Of a DNA stretch of 41,175 bases, positions 1 through 11,473 are shown in pieces. Below the pieces are notes generated by a model. That model was given only the letters and a program-made list of their open reading frames with translations. It did not search any database and was not told the DNA's origin. The DNA is from Klebsormidium nitens. Its lineage: Eukaryota > Streptophyta > Klebsormidiophyceae > Klebsormidiales > Klebsormidiaceae. The stretch covers positions 1 to 41,175 of the forward strand of contig DF237663.1 in NCBI GenBank assembly GCA_000708835.1. Direction: 5' to 3'. A program made the translations under genes and the position numbers. Numbering within the stretch: position 1 is the first letter of the stretch; each line of letters begins with the position of its first letter.

Positions 1-4
1 ATGA

Positions 5-5
<1 letters not shown>

Positions 6-38
<33 letters not shown>
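6..38. repeat. poly(A) homopolymer tract
   Basis: An uninterrupted run of 33 A residues lies at the left edge of the window. It could be the tail of a retrotransposed element whose body lies outside the window, or simply a slippage-prone tract. No target-site duplication can be tested because the left flank is missing. Confidence 0.9.
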
Positions 39-39
<1 letters not shown>

Positions 40-372
40 CAGTACGGTAGGTAGTCTGCTTTTTGGGCAGGTTGCCCACTTCGGGTTATAGTCCTCCGAC
101 TTCTAATAAGGCTCGCCATGCCCGTATGTGCAGCCTGGTCATGCAATATACTACTTCGAGCTAGGCACAGCAAGCTTTTTGCCTTTCAGCTTCGAATTGA
201 AGATTTTGCTTCGAGGAGGAGAGAGGAGCTTTTCTAGCGCTACGTACGCCTGGGAGAGTGGCTGTTCTCTCGCTGCTGGAGTGACTCATTGTAGTTTGTT
301 AGGCCAGCAGAAGTGAGGTTTTCTGAGCCTACTTTACGGAAAATCTGGTTGTTAGCATTTGCAGCCTTTGTG

Positions 373-1391
373 ATGGCGTCAACTGCTCTTGCCGGTGCCT
401 ATTCCCGGAGTCTGGTGCTGACATCATTGCCTTCGGTGGCTGGGCAGTCAGTAGGGCAGAGCTTTCCGGCCCCTGTTGCAAGGCCCTGCTTGATTGAGGC
501 GATGCGCAAGAAGAAGGCCACTAAGCATCATGAACACTCAAGGCCAAAGAAGGTGAGGGCTTCTTTATTTATGTCCAGGTGGCAAGAGAGGACGTAATGT
601 GTCGGTGAGGGTGTTTCCATTCAGCGGTACTCTGATGGTAATGGTCGCAGGTGTCGTAGCAGCTCACTGTGCACACCCCTACGTCAACAGAATCGCGTGC
701 AAGTCCGGTTCCGTCCAAACTAGAAAAGGCTGCCCTGAAATAATGTAATGCTTCAAGCGGCCGAGGGTGCACTTGGATGTGTTCTTTCGAACCCCAAACC
801 CGCACACGTGAGTTTTAGCTCGGGTTTCAGGGAGACAGTGAGAAGGGGCATTGCAGACCCTCACTTTTCGCGAGGAAATGTTTTCACTTGAGCACCTTGA
901 TCGCCAATGCAGCTTAAATGCGTATCCAGCTTTCTTTGCACGCTCTTTGACTGTCTTGCTTCTGGACTGGTGGTATGTTGAAGTGTCCAAGTCCACTTTG
1001 CCTCAAGTGTTTGGGGGGCACACAGTTCACCAGCCTCAGAGGCAGAAAGTGCAATGGTAGTCAGCTAGGCTCGAATCTGAGTGGCAGTAGGAAGCCTTGT
1101 GCTTCTTTTGGCTAGTGCCAGGATCAGAGTTTTCTTGGAGAATTTCTAAATTTGAGGCATCTGGCTTGTTGGTGCCCCTCCGACGGTCTTTCGTTGTCAG
1201 GAGATTCATCCGGCCTCTTGTGACGGTTTTTGCAGCACAACCCGTATGACAAGAATAGGAAGCCGCCTGTTTATGACGCCCTGCCGCCGCGTCCCCCAGT
1301 CCTTGTTGCTGAGAGCGACTCGGAAGCAGTGCAGCAAGCACAAACTCTAATTAGCGGGGCTCATGAAACACTGAGGACCACGATCGCATAG
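373..1391 (+). CDS. PSRP6: Plastid-specific 50S ribosomal protein 6 (PSRP6 / cL38-type), nuclear encoded
   Basis: Exons 373-552 and 1236-1391 (phase 0, GT-AG) encode 111 aa. I chose the ATG at 373 because it opens a typical chloroplast transit peptide: it begins MASTALAGAYSRS, is rich in Ser, Ala and Val, and has no acidic residue until about residue 42. The mature part is a short basic protein. Exon 1 ends in a Lys/His/Arg-rich stretch (RKKKATKHHEHSRPKK), and exon 2 continues with NRKPPVYDALPPRPP. As I remember it, the Arabidopsis plastid-specific protein has the same order: a basic RPKK block, then RKPTVYAPLPP. In that family the protein is a small accessory component of the plastid large ribosomal subunit, imported after cytosolic translation. 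The last 30 residues are less conserved. The gene converges on the RBR ligase gene to its right. Spliced length fits the family (about 100-110 aa). The assignment rests on this short motif; the exact acceptor at 1235/1236 is inferred. Confidence 0.75.
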
Positions 1392-2847
1392 AATCTCTAC
1401 TCTGACAATCGAAACAAAAGAAATTCTTCTATGGGGGAAAAGAACCGCTCAAAGCATTGGCTGCGAGCCGTCATGGAGGAGCTTGAACCGCCCATTTCGG
1501 CATACATTCTGTTCTTCCAGTCTGCCAGAGCCCTTTGGAGCAATGTATTAAACTTATGAAGAGATCGCCCTTCTGTATAGGGGGTTGGATAGCCTCGATC
1601 AGTCAGAGGCGTTTCTAGCATTGGGTGTTTCTTCTCAAAGACGATTTCGTTGAGTAAAGGTTTCAACGAAGCTTACTCTCCATTCTGCTGAGTTTGAGGG
1701 CCCGCAGCTACCACAATCTCGAAAAACAAGGTTCTTCATGACGCCAATTGGCAGTGGTTCAGGACGAGCTAGGCTGGCGGGGAGTTTTGGGTGGTGCAAC
1801 ATTCTTTTCGCATGCGTTTACTTTTAGGATGATCTGTGGACGCATGCAGTGCGGGCCTGCGTGCTGTAGAGAGTATAACGCCCATGCGAGTTTGTTGTTA
1901 CGTTATTTAGATGCGTAATTTGCGCGGGCAATGTCCGGGCGGCTGTTGCCACAAATATTTCGTACGCGTCCGATTCGATCTGATCGGTAAGTACACATGG
2001 TAAGATTGCAAGTATGATAAGATCAATCGTCGACTTGTGCATGATGCAATATAGTGTGGATCGATTAAACGCGTCGGGAGCTGCACCGGCAGTATATCTT
2101 GTTCACTGCCGGACGCAGTATTCCGCGGGCACTGATTGCCCATGTAATTATATATGTTGACTAACGCACGAATGCCAATGATGCATGAGCTGCAATTATG
2201 ATGACAATCGTGCACTAGCGCGGCGCGCAAATCCATTAGAACATATATATCAAGATGTACCGCGGCCAGCAACTATAGCTCAAGTTCTGGATAATTAGTG
2301 CAAGCTTGCAGTGAGCCCATGCCAGGCGGCCACAGTTCAATTCAACGGATGTACCAAAATGTACATAATTCGTGAGCTGTAGGTCGAAATATATGCAACC
2401 ATCAGATCACTTACAAATTGCTTGAAAAGTATCATTACTGACTCGTTCAGATCGCGGCCTAAATTGGCTCAGTCAGTACTGAGCCTAGCGCATGCCGGCC
2501 GGATTGAAACAGCACATACCATGTGCAGGCAGCTGAAAAGTGCGGTATACGTTTGACCACGCACTGCGTTTTGGATTGAGCACTTAAAGAGATATGTTTT
2601 GAATGCCACAGAAGCACACAGGTCGAACTTGAAAGGACTGGAATGAAAGTCGAGTCACTGTCTGCAGAACAGGCACATGAAACTTTAGACGATATTCAAC
2701 TGTACACGGTGACAGAGATGGTGACAACCAAGCTGTCCAAGCATGAAATCCTAAGCCCAGACATCTCTACATGGAAGCGGGCAGGTGTGCGCTCGTTCCA
2801 CCCTCGTCCTACCTCGACTAGGCTGACCCTGCCTACCCCTTACAACA
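1392..2847. other. Convergent intergenic region between PSRP6 and the RBR ligase gene
   Basis: Both neighbours end here, so this stretch should hold two 3' UTRs and transcription ends. The open frames seen on either strand are short, start at non-ATG codons or show no recognisable protein, and I treat them as chance. From about 2030 to 2300 the DNA changes character: it is AT-richer and crowded with self-complementary words such as GATCGAT, ATGCAT, GCGCGC and ATATATAT. See the finding on 3'-end islands. Confidence 0.7.
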
Positions 2848-5800
2848 TCAAGCCGGACGCGGCGACGCACACATTTGGCAGGCGATTGAAGCATTGGGGT
2901 TTGCGTACGTGCAGCGTTCGCAGGGCCAGTACGCAACTTCGTCTAGCATGTTAGACTTGGGCCTGCTGCTGCCTCCCTTTCCCTTCCCCCCCTTGCTCTT
3001 ACTTCGCGAGCTTTTCGACGTCCCGGCCTCGGCTGCTGCCTTGCCGTCCACGCTCTTCAGCCCCGTCTCCAGGTCCCGGACCAGGGAGTCGAAGTAGCCA
3101 CGAGTCACCCTGCAAGGGAGCGGGCAGGTCAGACGGGCCATCAGCAAAAACTCCGGGACTGGGTAACTGGCACCACCCTTCTGTTGCACAGTTACCCCCT
3201 CACAGCAAGCAAGCAGGCCTTCCGAGGAGGCCGCAAAAGGAGCTTACTTCAATCCAAACAGCATGCCCGCCTTGACCAGACGAACTCCTTCCATACGCCA
3301 TAGCAGGAGAAAAACGAAGACGGCAGGTTGTCAAGACGAGAACGCTTACGTCGTGAGTCCCGCGAGCTTCGTCTTGAACTCTGTGAAGGTCATGTCCGTG
3401 GGCGCGGCTGGGTCGTCATTCAGGAACTGGTTCAGGTCTTTCTCTGCACACTGGTGCAGCCGCTCTAGGTTCGCTTCCGCGTCCCCTGCACCACCAAATA
3501 CGGCGAAACGTGAGACCAACATCAACGTAGTGCAAAGAGGTCTCGACTTGCATCAAGGACACAACACATGACCAACAGTGGCTCGCAGATATCCGCAGCC
3601 TGGAAAACTTTCGATGCATAGCCCGTGAACCTGAAGCGCAGACTTGGCCAGCTGTGCCAAATAAGTTCGACTTAAGATTCATATGAGGCCGGTCAAGAAA
3701 CGAATCGATCACGACAAGGGGTGGATAGTACGACCTTACCTTGCGAGTATTCGAAGAAGTTTTTCTTAGCAATGTCCTCGTCTGGCAGGTAGTAGCCATA
3801 CGCGTACGTCCACTTGAGCACCCTCCGGCATTCAACAATCTGCGCATCGACGGGGAAACAGCATCAGCAGGTGCCAACGCAAATAGAGCACGACACATCC
3901 AGCAAACAATTGCTCCACAGATGCGGAACAAGCAAAAGAGGTGCGGTGTTCAGAGCCGCAGCCGAAGCACCTTGTGCGTGTCAAAAGCACAAGTTTGACC
4001 GGTGTCCAGGGCCTATCTCAAACTGCAACACTCACCTGCTGCAGTGCTTCGGTGATGAACTTGAGCTGGCTCACGGGCTGGCTCTGCCTCTCGCTCAGAA
4101 TCTCAATCTTGTCCCCGATGTTGCGCAAATCCTCCAGCGCTTTCTGGCGAGACTGCACAAGCAGAATAATCGGGAGGTGAGGCTACGAACGTGAGTGTGA
4201 GACAAACGCGAGCAGGTTTTCCTGAGACTGCGACCACTGACACGGAAGACGCAAGCAGCTCAACCAAACGTGCTCTGGACAACCACCATTCCTAAGACCG
4301 ACATATGCTGGCCATGAAAGACGAGGCTCACCGACTCGTTGGTCGCCCAACGCTCGTAGTAGTGGGTGTACTTCTCCAGAGAGTTCTTGGCCATCTCACG
4401 CCGACGCTCTGCCTCGTCGTACTGCACAGAGATGACACTACGGTCAGGTCGGCCGAGCAAAGATATGGACCGACAGGAGTATGCGAGCAGTCTCACACAA
4501 AGAGATATACTTTCTCCCCTGTGTAGAGTCCTTTCCGACGACTAACCCGGAAAAAGACCTGCAAGCGCAACACCAACGTCGATGCTTACCACTCCCTCCG
4601 TCTTGGCAGCCTCGTATCTGTTGCAGGCGTAGAAGCCACCAGTGCGCTCTCCGTGCTCAGTCCAGGGACCTAGGCAGAGCCTGCCAAAAGCAGAGCAGTG
4701 TCAGAGCACCACAAGAACACGGAGAGACCTGACGGCCAGTCTAGATCGTCAAGTGAATCACAAGAAGGAGTGCACAGGCTGTCTGCAAACTCTGCCTATT
4801 GACAAGCCGCCAGAATACACGCCCTTCCGACTGCTTCTGAAACGTACATCCGAAAAGCATTTCAGAGCTTGGAACTACATATGGTACGAAGAGGGCGTTG
4901 CAGGGTTGCCAGCGGTATGGCCGCGGTTGGGGCCTCACCAGCAGAACTCGAACTTGCACGGGGGTGTGCAACTCATGTGCATGCAGCCCTGGTTCTTCTC
5001 AATGGGCCGCTTGCACTTGGGGCACGGCTTGGAGTTGGCCAGAATCCTGCAGCGCCCAAACAAAACGCTCAGACAACCGGTAAGCGTCAACAAGATACAC
5101 AACGAAAAGAACCAACCTACCCGTAGGGGGCTGACAACGATCTTGCATTAGAGATCAAGACAGTGTAACGCAGGTGCTCATATCCGGTCCATCTACCTCT
5201 GACAAAATTCGAGTTCAACAGATACCACCAACCATTGCTCCAATTGCTTGACCCAGACCCCGCCAGGATGCACCCCGAGGAGAAAAGGGTCCCAGAGCAT
5301 GTGAATATAGAAACGGCACACCTACCAGTTCATGTTCTCCGATTCGGCACTGTTCTTCAGAATCCACTTGTTGACAGTGGCGCAGTCCACTGGCCTATGA
5401 GCCTCTTCCACGCACTGCACAGGAAGGAAAGGAAACAGAATAAGAATTTGAATGATAGGCTCAATCTAGACAGTACATATGCCACCATTTCCAAGATCTA
5501 ATCGCTGAAAGGTTGAGTCACTCCTCCGCACCTTCAGTATGTTGCGGCACGATCGAGAGGGGAGCACTTGCAGAGACTGGCATGAGCAGAAATATGGTAG
5601 GTTCCTCACCTCCCAGCAGAAGTTGTGCCCGCAGCGGCATAGCACGTCCATTGACGATGAGCCCGTGAGATCCTCCACGGAGTACACGCACCCAGGGGCA
5701 GGGCACCACTTGGCCTGCATCAGCGATCATATCTGATAAGCAGACTGTCTCATGGCCAGGATACGGAGGTGACAGGGCTGTGAAACCACAGGGAATGACA

Positions 5801-7725
5801 AATCTTTGAAAACGAGTGCAATTGTTGACTATGCGGTACCACATCCCCGCTGGTGCAAGTGCAAGTGCGCCCAGGCGGGGACACTCACCATGCGGTTGTC
5901 TTCCACGTAGCTGCGCCTGGCATACTTGAGGAACTTTTTGCGGTCCTCCTCATCCACCAGCTGCAGCACCATCTCATCCCCCAACACAGCATTGCAGTCT
6001 GGCTGAGCGCAGCGCAGTGTCAGGCAACCAGGCCCTTCCCCCACCTCAGAATGGACATACCCTGCAAAAAACAGCGGTGCTGGAAGACTCAAGAAGCTGT
6101 GACGAAAAAGAAATGATCTTCTGATCTGAGCATCAAATCCATATCTACCAGTCAAATGGGTAGAATCTCTACAATAAACCAAGCATCCTTTGTGTACATC
6201 GAAAGCCTTCAGTCCACCAGAAACCTCCATCAAAGCCGCCAATAATGGTACGTATCTGTAGCACAGATCAAGATATCCAAGGGCAGGCACTCACCCTTCC
6301 AGCAGTCCTTGCAATACAGATGACCGCAACGAGGTGCAATCATCTCGTCCCTGCTGAAGTCGTCGAAGCAGATGCCACAACTGACCTGCAACAGCAGGAT
6401 TGTAAGACGTGCTGAGGACCGTGTCCACAGCAAGAATCTGAGGCACCGCAAACCCTAGTCAACACCAGGACTTCATGAAATGAGCTTGACAGACCAGGTG
6501 GACACCACGTCATTTGAGCGAGGGAGATTTGAAAGGAACACATCAGGTACTCCTCTGAACGTCCGCAACAAGTGCGAAAAGCATGCGCTCGAGAATCAGA
6601 GGCGCTTTACCTTCCTCCTGCCTCTCCCAGTTTCTAAACCAGCTGGATGCACAAGTCCAACAAGATCCCGCACCCGCTCCTCGTCCCCAAACCATTCATC
6701 GTTGACACGGCTCACACTCCTGTGTAGATAAGTTCTCGTAAGCAACACACCGACTCACTGCGACCAACAGGCATAGCAGACCAACAGGCAAAGCAGCAGA
6801 ATCTGCTCAAGGCCCAAGACATCAAAGCGCAGACAGCAGCAAATGGATGCAAATGGCACTAGGCCCTCACCGCTTGGCCTCAAAAACATTCGAAGAATCA
6901 CAAATTCAATACTGCGAAAGACCAACCTTGATATGCAACAGATGCCTTCTGAAAGTAGAAATTATTAGGAGTCCCAGAGCCCGACCACTTGATTGCCTGT
7001 CTTTTAACTGCAGCACTTTGGTTCGTGCTGTCTTGAAGGTCCACATGCTTTCAGGTTCCAATTCAACAGCTGTAGTGTAACATCGAATGGTTCAAATGAT
7101 TAACGCCTACCATTTGAAGTGGCGCAGCAAAATTGTTGCCTCTTCCTCCGTGACAGAGAGCACAGAAGCAACACTCTTCACTGCCTCTGCCTGCCGCGCC
7201 TCGATGTCTTCGTCAGATAGGATCGCATAGTGAGCCTGTATAAGACGCGCGGAGTTTTGAGGAAAGGCAACACGCGGTGACGGCAAATCAGGGGAAATCA
7301 AAGCTTGAATGACAAGAGGACAAAGCCCAGGGACAGGGCAGCTATGCAGAGCACTCTCTACAACTTTTTGGAAAGAGGAGCAACAACAGGCAAGGGTTTC
7401 ATGTAGGTCTATGCAGCCACCTGACAAATGATCACCGTCTCTGATTTGCTTGATTCAACAACTCAGACCCCTAACCCACACAAAGCAGATACATACAACT
7501 TTCACGAACATTTCCTTCGCAGAAGACTTGAGAAACACCCAAAGACAGGCTTCTGCTAACATAACCTACCGTTGGTAGCCTGGAGCTTGGCTCATCGTCA
7601 TCTTCGCCCATGTCCTCATAGCCGTAGTCATCATCACTTGCTTCTTGTGAAAAATCTTCTTGGTCATAATCACCGTAATCATCATCCGAATCTTGCATGT
7701 AGTCCTGCTCGTCGTCAGAGTCCAT
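2848..7725 (-). CDS. ARI: ARIADNE-type RBR E3 ubiquitin ligase with C-terminal RanBP2 zinc finger (ARI5/7/8-like)
   Basis: Fourteen exons in reading order: 7570-7725, 7111-7235, 6611-6719, 6295-6385, 5889-6061, 5610-5714, 5326-5414, 4939-5046, 4590-4680, 4332-4421, 4036-4152, 3740-3839, 3350-3485, 2848-3109. They join in phase to 583 aa. Layout: an acidic Asp/Glu/Tyr N-terminus (1-52); a UBA-like segment (53-120); RING1 (C133, C136, C150, H152, C155, C158); IBR in exons 5-7, including KWCPAPGC and HRPVDC; RING2 (CPKC at 291-294, then NQGCMHMSC); and the helical Ariadne domain (about 330-500). In RBR ligases the RING2 cysteine accepts ubiquitin from the E2 as a thioester; by alignment with HHARI this is C304. 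The Ariadne domain of the family is autoinhibitory and is relieved by neddylated cullins. After a Lys/Gly/Ser linker the protein ends in a RanBP2-type finger (W558, C560, C563, C574, C577), as in plant ARI5/7/8. I chose the ATG at 7725-7723 because the frame has a stop just upstream. Confidence 0.93.
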
Positions 7726-8623
7726 CTCCACCTTACGCTTCTTTCCTACAAGCGACGACGTGTTGCCTGGCTAAAGGCCGTATCGCCACTGGCAAAAAGC
7801 AGAGAACCCAAAGCAACAGTACCTTCTTGAAATACAGACCCGTCTTCTACATACCTAAAGAAGGACGGCAAATTGTTACACCATGCCCCGACGTGCCACA
7901 CCTCAGCTCAGGGACAAAATATTGAAAGGAGCTTCAGAGGAGCTTTTAAAATCTAGGACTCGAGGGCGCCTTCCTGTTTTCTGCTTCCTGCTTCCTGCTT
8001 CTTCCTTCTTTTCTTGCTTGGAACTCCGAACTTGGATTCGGAAGTTGGGACCTGTGGTGTTCACTCAGACTCAGAACCGGCCGGCTCAGGATTACGGTAA
8101 TTGACGATTTTCAGTTCAATGCAGATATTGGCTGCTGGTATAAGCCCGTACAATCCGCTTCTGAACCGGCTACTGATGGTGTTCAAACGGAATTGTTGAG
8201 GTGCGCACCCACAATTGTGCACGACTCAAAGTGGTTATTTGAAAGCGTCAAAGTTTTCATTTAACAAGGCCTCTCGGCATGTCTCGGCATCGACATGAGA
8301 GCCCGGGAGATCATCTCAATTTTGCTCTTAATTTTACGGATTGCGTATCGTAAGGTTTTGAAAGGTATACGATCGTACCCCTGCCGCCAAATCAAGCACG
8401 GTACGCACCGGGTTCGTTTCTGGCTGATGTAGGCATTCCCAAAGCGGTGCATACCGGCGACTCTGCGCGAAGCAGCTGCCTGCCAGGTGCTGGAGACTGA
8501 TTCTGACTGACGACCAAGTCCACATGATGAAGCCAGAGCTAGGAGCCTGGCAGTGGAGGCCGGCGCAAGAGTCGAAGGCCAGAACATCAAGCTACTCTTG
8601 CTAGCTAGGGGTTACCGCAGCTT
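7726..8623. promoter_or_regulatory. Shared divergent 5' region of the RBR ligase and SICKLE-like genes
   Basis: Two start codons face away from each other across 898 bp, so both promoters and 5' UTRs must lie here. I see no clear TATA box for either gene. A pyrimidine-rich tract (7971-8022) sits near the middle. The apparent minus-strand frames at 8261-8590 have no recognisable product and I read them as chance. Confidence 0.6.
7981..8001 (+). repeat. CTGCTTC heptamer repeated three times inside a pyrimidine tract
   Basis: Three perfect tandem copies of the 7-nt unit CTGCTTC are followed by more C/T-rich sequence to about 8022. The position between two divergent genes suggests a promoter or leader pyrimidine tract; function is not shown. 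Confidence 0.8.
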
Positions 8624-9571
8624 ATGGAGGAGGCATCTAGTCGGCAGGCTCGACTGCGGGCATTGCGAGAGAAGGCGGCTGGAAGTCAGGGGCCGGCAAG
8701 CGGTGCCCAGGGACCTCCGACGGGGCACCTCCCCCAGCCATTGCTTGCGGACCCTTTTCCACCAGCTCCACCCCGCCCCACACTTCCAAGTGGGCCTTTC
8801 AACTTCTACAGCAACCCGCTGTCCGCATATAGTACTTTCCAACCAGCTCCTTTGCCTGCCTCAGGGAATGTGCTCCCTCCTTCCAACCTCAGCCCTGCTC
8901 CGCTCGCTCCAGGGACCTCTTGGAGAGCGCCTTCGCAGGGCCCTTTCTCCGGTAGCCAGGGTCTGCTGCCAGGGCCGCCTCCAGGACTGCCCCCTGGGTG
9001 GCCGCAAAGTCAATCGCCCCATCAAGGTGGAGGCGGCAGACCTCAGTTCAATAACCAAGGAGGCTGGGGGACCAGCGGTGGTCGGCCAGAGTTTGTGAGA
9101 GGGGCCTTTCCGGGCAGAGGGTCGCCGGCTGCGCTTGGCAGAGGAAGAGGCGGGGTAGGGCTACATCATCCAGGCGGGCAGCCTCGATGGGAGGGTGGTA
9201 ATGCAGGGGGCCAGGACCTGTCGCGGGGAGCGAAGGCGCCGCGCTTTGACGGCGGAGGGAGGGGAGGCGGGGGAAGGGGAAGTGGGGGGAGGGGAGGTGG
9301 GGGAAGAAGGGGTCGTGAGGAAGAGCAGAGTGCGCGAACAAACCCAGAACTGTTCTTTCACAAGTCCATGCTGGAGGATCCATGGGCGGAACTAGAAAGG
9401 GCGCATGCACGCAGGCCAGCTGGTCATTCCGGGGTCGATGAGAGCTGGCTACCACCATCTTTGCAGCACGCTAACAAAGGATCCGCTGCTCCGGAAGTGA
9501 AGGTAGCTCTGGGTTCGAGCTTGGCGGACGCACTTGCGGGTGCGCTGGATGCGGCTCACAACTTGACTTGA
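8624..9571 (+). CDS. SIC: SICKLE-like Pro/Gly-rich nuclear protein with RGG repeats
   Basis: A single uninterrupted frame of 315 codons, unusual in a window where every other gene is split. The N-terminus (MEEASSRQARLRALREKAA) is a short charged helix. It is followed by about 100 residues rich in Pro, Ser and Asn (10-140), then a Gly/Arg-rich segment (about 140-225) with GRGRGG and GGRGGGGR repeats typical of RNA-binding RGG regions. Near the C-terminus is a compact motif, FFHKSMLEDPWAELE. The N-terminal R-x-x-RL-x-A-x-R pattern together with a C-terminal SMxEDPW motif is what I recall of plant SICKLE. That protein is linked in Arabidopsis to microRNA biogenesis, splicing and intron-lariat turnover. 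The low-complexity middle carries no orthology signal, so the call rests on the two ends. The alternative is an unrelated hydroxyproline-rich-like or RGG protein. No signal peptide is visible. Confidence 0.55.
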   Translation: MEEASSRQARLRALREKAAGSQGPASGAQGPPTGHLPQPLLADPFPPAPPRPTLPSGPFNFYSNPLSAYSTFQPAPLPASGNVLPPSNLSPAPLAPGTSWRAPSQGPFSGSQGLLPGPPPGLPPGWPQSQSPHQGGGGRPQFNNQGGWGTSGGRPEFVRGAFPGRGSPAALGRGRGGVGLHHPGGQPRWEGGNAGGQDLSRGAKAPRFDGGGRGGGGRGSGGRGGGGRRGREEEQSARTNPELFFHKSMLEDPWAELERAHARRPAGHSGVDESWLPPSLQHANKGSAAPEVKVALGSSLADALAGALDAAHNLT

Positions 9572-11473
9572 ACTGTCCAAGGTGACAGCTCATCAAAGAG
9601 GGACGAGCGGCCCGTCGTATACACTGATTGCGGGCGACACTTCTTGACGACCATCGAGCAAGCTGTCCAGGCCTTGAGATTGGGAACAGATGTTTTGGTG
9701 AGGCGATGGCTTGTGCGTTCTTTGGCAAGTCGTGTCTTTGACTCCCTTTTGTTTCAAAAGGCTCAAGAGTTTCCGTTCAACGGTCGTGTTTGTTTGTCAA
9801 TCATTGCATAATTTGGAAATCGGTCAAGCACTTCGACCCTACACTTCAAGCATTCAGTGTCCTACACATCGTCGTCTTCGTGCAGTAGCACTGTAGAACC
9901 GGAATCGGCTTCAGATTGGTCAATTTACCTGCTGACATGGCGGCCATTCGATGCCTCTGGAGGGTTGTCACAGAATATACTTCGTCATAATCGGTGCCTG
10001 TCACACCTTTTATTGGAACATTTGGGAACGACCCTTTATGCATTGTTGCAACTCTGCTCGTCGAACTGCACAAGTCTGATGTATTTGGTTGGAAATTCAC
10101 CCGTCGGTGTGGTCCTTTAACAGCCGCTTCGAAGATCATGCCCCTTACATTAACCTTTTGTTCACCTGCCAGGTACTTGGCCCTGCTCTCTCAGGCACAT
10201 ACAATTTGTGGGAGGGCTTCTTGTAGGCCCTCCATAGCATTCGGGTTCCCAACTCGAAGTTCGTGTTTGTAGACTGTAATTGTCCATTGGACGTCCAAGC
10301 AGCTTGGGAAAGACGCAAATCTCTAGACATGACGATAGCTGCCCACCTTTTCTCAGCCTGCACGACTTGCCCGTCTGGTTCACTGCACTTGGATCTATCT
10401 TCACAATCAGGACAGGTTGCAAAGAAATCAGGGCTCGGGGAGCCTGGGTTGCTCGCATTGAATGGGCACCCTGCTGAGTACGGTGACGGTTTGAGCGCGC
10501 CACTGGGCGCCTAAGGGTTCTGATTTCATGAAACTGGGTGGGTATTGTAAGCTGAGCATCTCCGAGCCTGGTCAAAGGTTGGGTATACTTTCTTTTGAAT
10601 GTTTGTATAGTAATGAAGAACGTGCCTGTATATACTGTTTGCCTGGCACACCGTGCAACCGGGATGTCATTACCTTGTAATGACACGGTGCGCGTACAAT
10701 TTACATGTATGCCACTCATGAAATAATGGCGGCCCCGCAAGCGTACTGATATACGTATGTATACATAGTTCAAGCTCTAGGCACGTTGCATGGGGACCAC
10801 GTCTATATATGCGTATGCCGTAGATATATGCTCGAACAGCGCCGGTCCAATATCTGCTGCGTGGATCGATTGTGTCATGTTTTGCCTAGCTAGCTGAGAT
10901 TCAGGATATTTTAACACGAAAACAGGGAAGCTATCTTCATACTTGCACAGCAAAGGGAACAACTTTGGGTTGATTTTAGTTCACCAGCATCCCTTCTTTG
11001 CATAAGTTAGCAAGTGGCTCGGGCAGAGCGCCTCAAGCAGCAACAGCAGAGCCTGCCAGCTGCTGGTGACCCAGCCCTGTTTGGCGTAGCTCACAGAGGG
11101 CCAGCAGGAGTTGAATATGCAACGAAAATTCCGCAAGTGGTTCACCTCCTGCGGCAGTCTGATTTGACAGTTGAGAATCCTTAATGGAGTACGGTGGCGA
11201 TGACAGCTTCTCTGCACAACAGCCCTGGGCTCTTCTGATCAGGTTGCGACTACCACTTCATTGGCTTTGATGCAGCAGAGCAGACACATCAGATGAAGGA
11301 CATGTCGTCTCGACCTGAATGATCGTCATGCGGGTCGGCAGAAATCAGCAGCATGGACAGCATTTTGGCAAACCTATCAGTCGCATGTACGGAAGGTGTC
11401 GCTCATTTTGAAGACACGTCAAGACGGAGGAGGTCAAGGTAAATGTCTGAAAACGAAGTATGAGAATAACGTG
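9572..11473. other. Convergent intergenic region between the SICKLE-like and importin genes
   Basis: Both neighbouring genes end here, so the region should contain their 3' UTRs. A 203-codon minus-strand frame (10162-10773) has no recognisable domain and I do not call it a gene. From about 10610 to 10960 the DNA becomes AT-richer and full of self-complementary words (GTATAC, ACATGT, TACGTA, ATATAT, GATCGAT). The rest looks like ordinary non-coding sequence. Confidence 0.65.

Noticed and set aside
10162-10773. 203-codon minus-strand open frame
   Set aside because: No recognisable domain, biased composition, and it starts in a palindromic-word island; fits a chance frame in a convergent gap.
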